Of a stretch of DNA of 37,473 bases, positions 29,849-36,536 are shown piece by piece. The first letter of the stretch is position 1; every line of letters begins with the position of its first letter. The translations under genes were made by a program, and so were the position numbers. The DNA is from Candidatus Omnitrophota bacterium (lineage in GTDB: Bacteria; Omnitrophota; Gorgyraeia; Gygaellales; Profunditerraquicolaceae), in contig QNCD01000006.1 of the NCBI GenBank assembly GCA_003644385.1, forward strand, positions 1-37,473. The letters run 5' to 3'. The notes beneath the pieces are model-generated. The model was not told the DNA's origin, made no database searches, and saw only the letters and a list, made by a program, of their open reading frames with translations.

Positions 29849-30469
29849 TTAGGTTATATGTTTTAACAGCTCTCTTGCTAAAAAATATTTTTTCTTAACA
29901 GGGAAAACTTCGCCGTATTTATTAATAATAAAAGCCTTATAAGGATTGATTTTATTGGCGACAACAATATCAGCTCCTATATGCTTCAATGCTATTTTAG
30001 CCCTGCGTAGTAAACAGGCGTCAGAAACCCCGCTTTCCAGCTTAAACATTACTAATTTTGCTCTGCCGGCAATGCGCCTGATCTGCTTAATAATTTTCGG
30101 CAGCCGGACTAACTTAAGGCTGTAATTCCGGGATGAGTCAATTTTTCCCACTGCTTTTTTTTTAGGCTTAAAATCAGAAACCGCAGCAGAATGTACTATG
30201 ATGTCGTATTTTTTAGAAAGCAGTTCTTTCTTAAGTTTGTTTCTTAAATCGCTAAAGTAATTAAATCGCAGAATCTTTATCTTGCTATTTAGGCGCCAGC
30301 CAGCTACCGGACCTAAGATTAAAGTAACCCTGGCTCCTGATTTATTAAAGCCGTCTGCCAAAGAGATGCCGGTTTCGCCGGTAGCAATATTACTAATTAC
30401 CCTGACGCTATCTATAGGGACCCAGGTCGGCCCGGCGGTTATAAGAACTCGCTTGTTCTTTAGACTCAT
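29849..30469 (-). CDS. coaB: Phosphopantothenoylcysteine synthetase (stand-alone CoaB domain)
   Basis: 206 aa; RVLITAGPTWVPIDSVRVISNIATGETGISLADGF, HSAAVSDFKP; no CoaC domain in this ORF. Confidence 0.85.
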   Translation of the reverse strand: MSLKNKRVLITAGPTWVPIDSVRVISNIATGETGISLADGFNKSGARVTLILGPVAGWRLNSKIKILRFNYFSDLRNKLKKELLSKKYDIIVHSAAVSDFKPKKKAVGKIDSSRNYSLKLVRLPKIIKQIRRIAGRAKLVMFKLESGVSDACLLRRAKIALKHIGADIVVANKINPYKAFIINKYGEVFPVKKKYFLARELLKHIT

Positions 30470-30474
30470 TGGAT

Positions 30475-30506
30475 CACCAGGACATCAGCACACCAGGACA
30501 CCAGTA
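30475..30506. repeat. Octamer tandem repeat CACCAGGA x4 upstream of coaB
   Basis: CACCAGGA CATCAGCA CACCAGGA CACCAGTA. Confidence 0.8.
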
Positions 30507-30550
30507 TAAGCAAAAAACCTTACTTATACACTCGTAACTTCTCACCGCTT

Positions 30551-30582
30551 GCGACGTTGTGTCTTTGTGTCGTGGTGACTTT
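30551..30582. repeat. Octamer tandem repeat immediately after the thrC stop
   Basis: GCGACGTT GTGTCTTT GTGTCGTG GTGACTTT. Confidence 0.7.
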
Positions 30583-31698
30583 TTAATAGCCAATTTCTTT
30601 CAACACTGCTTTTAAATTCGACTTAACTGTTTTAGGAGGTTTTATGCTTTTTATTGCCCTGTCCGGATCTTTCAAGCCGTGGCCGGTGAGTATACAGACA
30701 ACTCTTTGAGTACGGCCTGTGCTGCTCCTTGGGCGCTGCTTAAAATAGCCTTTGCCTGATAATTTCAATAATCCGGCTACTGAAGCTGCGGATGCCGGCT
30801 CTACAAAAACACCGTCTCTTGCCGCCAATATTTTATAAGCCTGGGTTATTTCCTTATCCGAAACCATATCGATCAAGCCGCCGGATTCATCGCGCGCTTG
30901 CTCTGCATGCTTCCAGCTGGCAGGATTGCCGATACGTATAGCTGTAGCAATAGTTTCCGGATTTTTTATCGGATGACCCCTTACAATAGGCGCAGAGCCC
31001 GCAGCCTGGAACCCCAGCATTTTCGGCAAGCCGGTTATCTTCTTTTTGGCATAATAAAGTTTATAGCCTTTCCAGTAAGCAGTAATATTTCCGGCGTTAC
31101 CCACTGGCATGACCTGAAAATCCGGAGCACAACCCAGACAATCACAAATTTCAAAGCTGGCTGTTTTCTGGCCTTCGATTCTGTAAGGGTTCAAAGAATT
31201 CACTAAAACAATCGGATATTTTTCGGTAATCTCCCTGACTAAGCTTAAGGCGTCATCAAAATTACCGTCAACAGCTAAAACCTGCGCATTATGAATCAAG
31301 GCCTGGCTTAATTTACCCAGTGCAATAGCTCCTTTTGGTATCAAAACAATACACTTGATTCCAGCACGCACAGAATAAGCAGCTGCCGAAGCAGAAGTAT
31401 TCCCTGTAGAAGCACAGGCTACAGCCTTTGCTTTTTGTTCGCAGGCCTTGGAGATTGCCATGGTCATGCCGCGGTCTTTAAAAGAGCCTGTGGGATTAAG
31501 CCCCTCGTACTTCAGGTAAACTTCAAAATTTTTGCCCAAAGTCTTGCTCAAATAACAAGAATAAATTAAAGGCGTGTTACCTTCAAGCAGAGTAACTATC
31601 GGGGTCTTGGAGCTTACAGGCAAATACTGCCTGTATCTTTCTATTACACCTTTATACTTATGGCTTTGTGGCTTTGTGGCTTTGTGGCTTTTTCTCAT
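30583..31698 (-). CDS. thrC: Threonine synthase
   Basis: 371 aa; LEGNTPLI, KYEGLNPTGSFKDRGMTMAISKA, CASTGNTSASAAAYSVRAG. Confidence 0.95.
   Translation of the reverse strand: MRKSHKATKPQSHKYKGVIERYRQYLPVSSKTPIVTLLEGNTPLIYSCYLSKTLGKNFEVYLKYEGLNPTGSFKDRGMTMAISKACEQKAKAVACASTGNTSASAAAYSVRAGIKCIVLIPKGAIALGKLSQALIHNAQVLAVDGNFDDALSLVREITEKYPIVLVNSLNPYRIEGQKTASFEICDCLGCAPDFQVMPVGNAGNITAYWKGYKLYYAKKKITGLPKMLGFQAAGSAPIVRGHPIKNPETIATAIRIGNPASWKHAEQARDESGGLIDMVSDKEITQAYKILAARDGVFVEPASAASVAGLLKLSGKGYFKQRPRSSTGRTQRVVCILTGHGLKDPDRAIKSIKPPKTVKSNLKAVLKEIGY
31661..31692 (-). repeat. Octamer tandem repeat TGGCTTTG x4 at the thrC N-terminus
   Basis: TGGCTTTG TGGCTTTG TGGCTTTG TGGCTTTT; encodes KSHKATKPQSH directly after MR. 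Confidence 0.9.
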
Positions 31699-32990
31699 AT
31701 CTCTTCTATCCTTATTGCTACGCTTTTTCCGCTTATAATATTTAACTTGTCAACTATTCTTAAAGCCTCGCTGAGATTCTTTTCTTTTGCGTCGTGAACG
31801 ATCATAACTATAGGCACAAATTGCGCCCTTTTTCTTTCCTTTTGAGTAACCGAAGCGATACTAATCCCGAATTTTGCTAATACTCCGGCAATTCTTGCCA
31901 ATACGCCGGGCTGGTCTTTCGCCATAAAACGTATGTAATATCTGCTTTCGATATCGTCGATTTTACGTAATTTTTTTACGCTTTTATCAATTGAAATATT
32001 AAGTGTCGGCCTGAACATCCCGGCTTTAATATCGGCGGTCAGATCCACTAAATCAGAAACAACCGCGGAAGCAGCGCATAACTGTCCTGCTCCGGGGCCG
32101 TAAAAAAGCATGTTCCCCGCTAAATCCGAAGAGACATATATCGCATTAAATATGCCTGATACAGATGATAATAAATGGTTGCTGGGTATCAAAGTAGGAT
32201 GCACCCTTACCTCAAGCTCTGAGGCCTCTTTTTTTGCTATCGCCAGTAATTTTATTTCCAGGCCCATCTCTTTTGCATAATTTATATCTGCTAAAGAAAT
32301 ATGCGAAATGCCTTCGATGAAAATATCCTGCATTCCTACAAATTTTCCGCTTGCCAAATAAGTAAGCAATATAAGCTTGTGGGCGGAATCTATGCCTTCG
32401 ATGTCTAAAGTTGAATCCTTTTCGGCAAAACCTTTTTTTCTTGCTTGCGCCAATGCTTCTTTAAAAGTGCGGTTCTGCTCGGACATCTGGGAGAGGACAT
32501 AGTTAGAGGTTCCGTTTACAATACCAAATATGCCGCTGAATTTATTCACAATCAATCCTTCTCGCAAAATTTTAATTATGGGAATACCTGCTCCAACAGA
32601 AGCCTCAAAATAAATACTCTTGCCGCGGTCGCGGGCCAAGGCGAATAAATGCCTACCTTCCTGCGCAAGAAGGGCCTTGTTTGCGGTAACAATACTTTTA
32701 CCTTTTTCTAACGCCTGAATTATATATTCTTTTGCAGGATGTATGCCGCCGATTAATTCCACTACTATATCTATAGCGGGATCATCAATGATATCTTTTA
32801 TCTTTCGGCTGAACAGGTTTTTATTTAATTTGATTTTTTTCTTGGCGGACGGGTCAATATCGCAAATTTTCTTAATGTTTATTTCCAGGCCTATTTTTTC
32901 TGCCAGCAGCGCCTTTCTTTCATTTAAAATTTTTAAGACCCCTGAGCCGACGTTGCCCAGCCCGATTAAACCAATGTTTATCTTCTTCAT
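31695..32990 (-). CDS. hom: Homoserine dehydrogenase
   Basis: 431 aa; NIGLIGLGNVGSGVLKIL, VTANKALLA, SVGAGIPII, NGTSNYVLSQM, C-terminal ACT. Confidence 0.96.
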   Translation of the reverse strand: MKKINIGLIGLGNVGSGVLKILNERKALLAEKIGLEINIKKICDIDPSAKKKIKLNKNLFSRKIKDIIDDPAIDIVVELIGGIHPAKEYIIQALEKGKSIVTANKALLAQEGRHLFALARDRGKSIYFEASVGAGIPIIKILREGLIVNKFSGIFGIVNGTSNYVLSQMSEQNRTFKEALAQARKKGFAEKDSTLDIEGIDSAHKLILLTYLASGKFVGMQDIFIEGISHISLADINYAKEMGLEIKLLAIAKKEASELEVRVHPTLIPSNHLLSSVSGIFNAIYVSSDLAGNMLFYGPGAGQLCAASAVVSDLVDLTADIKAGMFRPTLNISIDKSVKKLRKIDDIESRYYIRFMAKDQPGVLARIAGVLAKFGISIASVTQKERKRAQFVPIVMIVHDAKEKNLSEALRIVDKLNIISGKSVAIRIEEI

Positions 32991-33346
32991 TTATTATCCT
33001 TTCTAACATTAAAATCTACGGTTTCTTTTATTATACTGCGGTGCTTCTCGTCAATTGCCAGGAATATCAGCCTGGTATCGTAAATTAAATCTTTACTGAT
33101 TTCACGCGACTCTAACACCCTGCCCACAATAATTATGGGGTTGCGGTCAAAGGGAAGCCTGATCTCTAATGCTAAATGCGTACCCTCAGGAAAAGACCTA
33201 TTAGTGGTAAGCAACATGCCGCCGAGACTTAAATTTTTAGTCTGGGTTATATCTACGTTGTCCACCTCTTCGAGTATGCGGTAAGATACTACAAAACGCG
33301 CATGAATGCGCTCTGACCTTCGCCTTTCTACTCCTGAATAATGCAC
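32987..33346 (-). CDS. PilZ-domain protein
   Basis: 119 aa; ERRRSERIHARFVVSYRI ... TKNLSLGGMLLTTNRSFPEGTHLALEIRLP. Confidence 0.8.
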   Translation of the reverse strand: MHYSGVERRRSERIHARFVVSYRILEEVDNVDITQTKNLSLGGMLLTTNRSFPEGTHLALEIRLPFDRNPIIIVGRVLESREISKDLIYDTRLIFLAIDEKHRSIIKETVDFNVRKDNK

Positions 33347-33391
33347 TTTTTCCTCCTATAAAATTCGCTTCTTTGTGATAGAAAACGAATT

Positions 33392-33470
33392 TGGTCGGGG
33401 AGGTGGGACTTGAACCCACGGCCTTTTGAACCCCATTCAAACGCGCTAATCCAAACTGCGCCACTCCCCG
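33392..33470 (-). tRNA. tRNA-Pro(GGG), CCA encoded
   Basis: CGGGGAGTGGCGCAGTTTGGATTAGCGCGTTTGAATGGGGTTCAAAAGGCCGTGGGTTCAAGTCCCACCTCCCCGACCA; anticodon loop ATGGGGT. Confidence 0.93.
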
Positions 33471-33509
33471 TTACAACCTTAAAAACCAGATCTGTTAATT
33501 TATAAATAA

Positions 33510-34529
33510 TTATTCCGCTTTACCTTCACGGGTCATTAAATCACGTACAGCTTTAAGCGGAGATTTATTTTTATAAAGAACAGAATAAACTTCTTTTGTT
33601 ATCGGCATGCTGACTTTATGCTTTAAACTTAATGCATAAGCAGATTTTGCTGTAGGTACTCCTTCCGCTACCCCTGCCTGACGGCAGGCGGGCATCTGCA
33701 TACGTTTGGTTATTTCTCTTAATACCCTGCCTTTGCCGATTTGTTCACCTACGAACCTATTGCGGCTATAAGGACTCATACAGGTAGTCGCTAAATCACC
33801 TAAACCTGAAATACCGCTAAAGGTTTGCAGTCTTGCCCCCATTACGTGGCCTAACCGAGATATTTCAACAATCCCCCTGGCCAATAATGCGGATTTTGTA
33901 TTTGAACCGAACCCTAAACCGTCTGAAATACCGCAGGCAATAGCAATGACATTCTTAAAGCTTCCTCCCAGCTCAACGCCTATAACGTCTGAATTAGTAT
34001 AAACTCTGAACCTCTCAGTCATAAAAATATTTTGTATGCTTTTCATCGTGGCACGGTCGTAAGAAGCAGCTACCGCTGTTGTGGGTATTCCTCTTGCAAC
34101 TTCGTGGGCGATTGTCGGCCCGGAGAGAACCGCTAATTTTATTCTGCCTAATTCTTCGTGGATAACTTCAGACATCCTCTTAAGCGTTTTTGTCTCTATC
34201 CCTTTCACAACACTTAAAAATCTGGGGCAGGATTTGTAATCATGGTCTCTGATTTTCTTTAAAACCCTGCGTAGATGCTGAGAGGGAATAGCTAAAACTA
34301 TTAACTCTTTATATTTAACGGCTTGCGCAAGATCATGTGTTATCTCGATATTCCTTGGAATTTTGACAGCCGGCAAAAATTTTGAATTGACCCTTTTTTT
34401 ATTCAAATAAATCGCGTAATCCTCAAATGCACTCCAGAGGGTGACTTTATAGCCTTTATTGTTTAATAAAATTGCTAAAGTCGTTCCCCAGCCACCGTCG
34501 CCCAAAACAGAAATATTAAGGTCACGCAT
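33510..34529 (-). CDS. gpsA: Glycerol-3-phosphate dehydrogenase (NAD(P)+)
   Basis: 339 aa; ISVLGDGGWGTTLAILLNNKGY, LSGPTIAHEVARGIPTTAVAAS, GISDGLGFGSNTKSALLARGIVEISRLG, GLGDLATTCMSPYSRN. Confidence 0.95.
   Translation of the reverse strand: MRDLNISVLGDGGWGTTLAILLNNKGYKVTLWSAFEDYAIYLNKKRVNSKFLPAVKIPRNIEITHDLAQAVKYKELIVLAIPSQHLRRVLKKIRDHDYKSCPRFLSVVKGIETKTLKRMSEVIHEELGRIKLAVLSGPTIAHEVARGIPTTAVAASYDRATMKSIQNIFMTERFRVYTNSDVIGVELGGSFKNVIAIACGISDGLGFGSNTKSALLARGIVEISRLGHVMGARLQTFSGISGLGDLATTCMSPYSRNRFVGEQIGKGRVLREITKRMQMPACRQAGVAEGVPTAKSAYALSLKHKVSMPITKEVYSVLYKNKSPLKAVRDLMTREGKAE
33671..33692. repeat. GC-rich palindromic element in frame within gpsA, homologous to the valS element
   Basis: CCCCTGCCTGACGGCAGGCGGG; encodes MPACRQAG. 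Confidence 0.85.
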
Positions 34530-34932
34530 TGTCTTTGCGGCCTTCTTCTTTCGCCTTCTCGATAAAATATAACTTTGAGTGGATATGCGTCAAATCCTTT
34601 TCCTGGCGGGTAATAAACTGGATGCCGACGTTATAAGCATCGTCCTTTGTGGTTTCTATCCTTACCACCTTGCCTATTATTCCGCTTTGATAAACTAAAC
34701 AATTTTTTTCAAGGTCTGTGCAGATTTGCAAAGTATCCCTATCAAAAGAAAGCCAAATAATATCGTCCTTATTTACATGTTCCTTTAATTTACATAAAAT
34801 ACCGGACTGGCTTACGTTGGAAGTATAACCTTCAAGAAGTTTTTTAATCGTCTCTGCCTTGCATATCTTGTATGCCAAAGGAGCAACATAATTCAACCTT
34901 ACGAATTTTCTGCGTTCGGGCCCGTTATGCAT
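34522..34932 (-). CDS. PilZ-domain protein
   Basis: 136 aa; ERRKFVRLNYVAPLAYKI ... YTSNVSQSGILCKLKEHVNKDDIIWLSF. Confidence 0.75.
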   Translation of the reverse strand: MHNGPERRKFVRLNYVAPLAYKICKAETIKKLLEGYTSNVSQSGILCKLKEHVNKDDIIWLSFDRDTLQICTDLEKNCLVYQSGIIGKVVRIETTKDDAYNVGIQFITRQEKDLTHIHSKLYFIEKAKEEGRKDNA

Positions 34933-34946
34933 TTTTAGTCTCCGTT

Positions 34947-35720
34947 TTATTTTTCCTGCGCTATTCTTTGCCCTGCCAGCGCATTTGGTTTATTTGTCCT
35001 TATCTTTGCCAATTCCCAGCTATAGTCGTAAAGATGCAAGCCCTTGCTTACGGCAATAATTTCACCGTCTTCTACGCCGATCTCTTCGGCCATGTATTGT
35101 TTTACCAGCTGCAGCCCTCCTAAATTCGAAGGAAAGCCGCCCCAGAGATCCCAGGAACGGAAATATAAAATAAAAATTAACTTTCCGTAGCGTATGCGCG
35201 TATCAATCAACCTCAGGCACGGCGGATCAACCAGCTTAATATCCGAAGGCATTCCGATTTCCATTATTGCCTGATTAGTGCCAAAGCCTTTTTCTTTATA
35301 AATTCTAATTACTTCTTCTATCTGATTAACCTCAAGCGGCATTTCCCTAATCATATCCTTGCCGCCAGCGCTTTCTTTAACTTTAACCTTAGGCTCTACG
35401 AGCCTTTCGCCATAAGTATAATCTTCGGTCTCGGTTTTTACGCCAGTCATCAGGTAATTTAAATAACCCTGGATATACTCCATGTCGGTTGGCGCCGGAA
35501 TACTCATACCCTCGGGAATTATGGGAATAATCTGATGACCGGGTTTTTTAACTCTTATTGTTACAAAATCAAATTCCAGGCGCTTCTGTCCTTCGTAGCT
35601 GCCTCTGGTTATGGTATAAACATGCCCTTTGTCTAAAATATAAGCAAGGCACTGAAACCAGGCATCATCCAGATCAAAAGCATCAATAAAAACCGGCTCT
35701 AAAAATTCTCTTTCGTCCAT
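34947..35720 (-). CDS. Thymidylate synthase (ThyA)-superfamily protein, divergent/archaeal-like
   Basis: 257 aa; VDPPCLRLIDTRI...LIFILYFRSWDLWGGFPSNLGGLQLVKQYMAEEIGVEDGEIIAVSKGLHLYDYSWELAK resembles the ThyA catalytic Cys and RSxDxxxGxPxN motifs. Confidence 0.65.
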   Translation of the reverse strand: MDEREFLEPVFIDAFDLDDAWFQCLAYILDKGHVYTITRGSYEGQKRLEFDFVTIRVKKPGHQIIPIIPEGMSIPAPTDMEYIQGYLNYLMTGVKTETEDYTYGERLVEPKVKVKESAGGKDMIREMPLEVNQIEEVIRIYKEKGFGTNQAIMEIGMPSDIKLVDPPCLRLIDTRIRYGKLIFILYFRSWDLWGGFPSNLGGLQLVKQYMAEEIGVEDGEIIAVSKGLHLYDYSWELAKIRTNKPNALAGQRIAQEK

Positions 35721-35728
35721 CTTTTTTC

Positions 35729-35804
35729 TGGAGCGGGCGAACGGAATCGAACCGTCATATATAGTTTGCCTCGTCTATTTACTAAACTGATAACGGGAAC
35801 CCGC
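35729..35804 (-). tRNA. Degenerate tRNA-like sequence (Gly/Thr-like acceptor, T73, CCA), possibly a pseudo-tRNA
   Basis: GCGGGTTCCCGTTATCAGTTTAGTAAATAGACGAGGCAAACTATATATGACGGTTCGATTCCGTTCGCCCGCTCCA; exactly 76 nt with good T-arm and acceptor, poor D-arm and anticodon arm. Confidence 0.4.
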
Positions 35805-35820
35805 AATCAAATTTTCTCAT

Positions 35821-35891
35821 AGCGAGCGATGGGAATCGAACCCACATATATGGCTTGGAAGGCCATTGTTCTACCATTGAACTACGCTCGC
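35821..35891 (-). tRNA. tRNA-Gly(TCC), CCA not encoded
   Basis: GCGAGCGTAGTTCAATGGTAGAACAATGGCCTTCCAAGCCATATATGTGGGTTCGATTCCCATCGCTCGCT; anticodon loop CTTCCAA. Confidence 0.95.
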
Positions 35892-36031
35892 ACATTTGTC
35901 AATAAATGCAGGAGAAGGCTACTTCAATTCCTCTGTGTTATGCCCGCGATTATAATTATATCCCGATAGGCACTATGGTTAATTCACACGCTATTACTTG
36001 TTAGTGAATTACACCGCGAAGCAATGCTGCT

Positions 36032-36156
36032 TGAGTGCCACCAGAATTTTCTACTTTCCAAAAAACAGGTATGCACTCCGCTCGCTATTTTGCTTGTCGC
36101 AAAATTACGCTCGCTTGAGTGCCACCAGAATTTTCCTTGTCGGAAAATTCTGGTGG
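36032..36156. repeat. Related hairpins with shared TTGTC loop in the tRNA-Tyr/tRNA-Gly spacer
   Basis: CCACCAGAATTTTCC-TTGTC-GGAAAATTCTGGTGG (36122-36156), ATTTTGC-TTGTC-GCAAAAT (36087-36105), third partial copy TGAGTGCCACCAGAATTTTC near 36032-36051. Confidence 0.8.
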
Positions 36157-36436
36157 GTAGGAGAGGATTCGAACCTCTGAAGCACAAGTGCAGCAGATTT
36201 CAAGTGCCCTCGAGTTGCCTCAAGGCTTGGACTATCTCATCACCATGACCTATTTAAGGCTTTAGGTGGTAGGCGCTTAGTCTCTGCACCTTTCCGCCAT
36301 AGAATCGACGGACTTGGCTCAGGATTACCCCAAGTATTCCGGGGCTTCCCTGAATTCACCTACTTTTTCATTCTGCCTTTCAGCAGAACGCTGCTTTCAT
36401 ACAGTCTGCCCCCTTTGGCCACTTGGGTACCTACCC
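36151..36436 (-). tRNA. tRNA-Tyr(GTA), class II, split by a group I intron; exons 36401-36436 and 36151-36200
   Basis: Spliced GGGTAGGTACCCAAGTGGCCAAAGGGGGCAGACTGT+AAATCTGCTGCACTTGTGCTTCAGAGGTTCGAATCCTCTCCTACCCACCA; 7-bp acceptor GGGTAGG/CCTACCC, anticodon loop CTGTAAA, variable arm GCAC/GTGC. Confidence 0.93.
36201..36400 (-). ncRNA. 200-nt group I self-splicing intron (IC3-like) in the tRNA-Tyr anticodon loop
   Basis: P motif AATTCAGGGAAGCC, Q AATCCTGAGCCAAG, R GTGCAGAGACTA, S GATAGTCC; P1 CTGT/GCAG with U.G at the 5' splice site, P2 TTCTGC/GCAGAA, P3 GTAGGTG/CGCCTAC, P4 TCAGG/CCTGA, P5 CCCC/GGGG, P7 GACTA/TAGTC, P9 CCTTGAG-GCAA-CTCGAGG; terminal G. Confidence 0.92.
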
Positions 36437-36459
36437 ACTCAAACATTTGTTTATCATTA

Positions 36460-36535
36460 TGGAGCTGGCGAAGGGAATCGAACCCCCGACCCGCGGTTTA
36501 CAAAACCGCTGCTCTGCCTGCTGAGCTACGCCAGC
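36460..36535 (-). tRNA. tRNA-Thr(TGT), CCA encoded
   Basis: GCTGGCGTAGCTCAGCAGGCAGAGCAGCGGTTTTGTAAACCGCGGGTCGGGGGTTCGATTCCCTTCGCCAGCTCCA; loop TTTGTAA. Confidence 0.95.
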
Positions 36536-36536
36536 G

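Noticed and set aside
33237-33464. 75-aa minus ORF MAQFGLARLNGVQKAVGSSPTSPTK
   Set aside because: Reads through tRNA-Pro and overlaps the PilZ gene out of frame.
35984-36187. 67-aa minus ORF with repeated KFWWHSS
   Set aside because: The apparent peptide repeat is the translation of the tRNA-associated hairpins; it overlaps the tRNA-Tyr 3' exon.
36151-36436. tRNA-Ser(TGA) read from the unspliced 3' part (CACTTGAAATCTGC)
   Set aside because: The CTTGAAA loop arises from the intron 3' end; splicing with exon 1 gives a far better tRNA-Tyr with full acceptor and D-arm.
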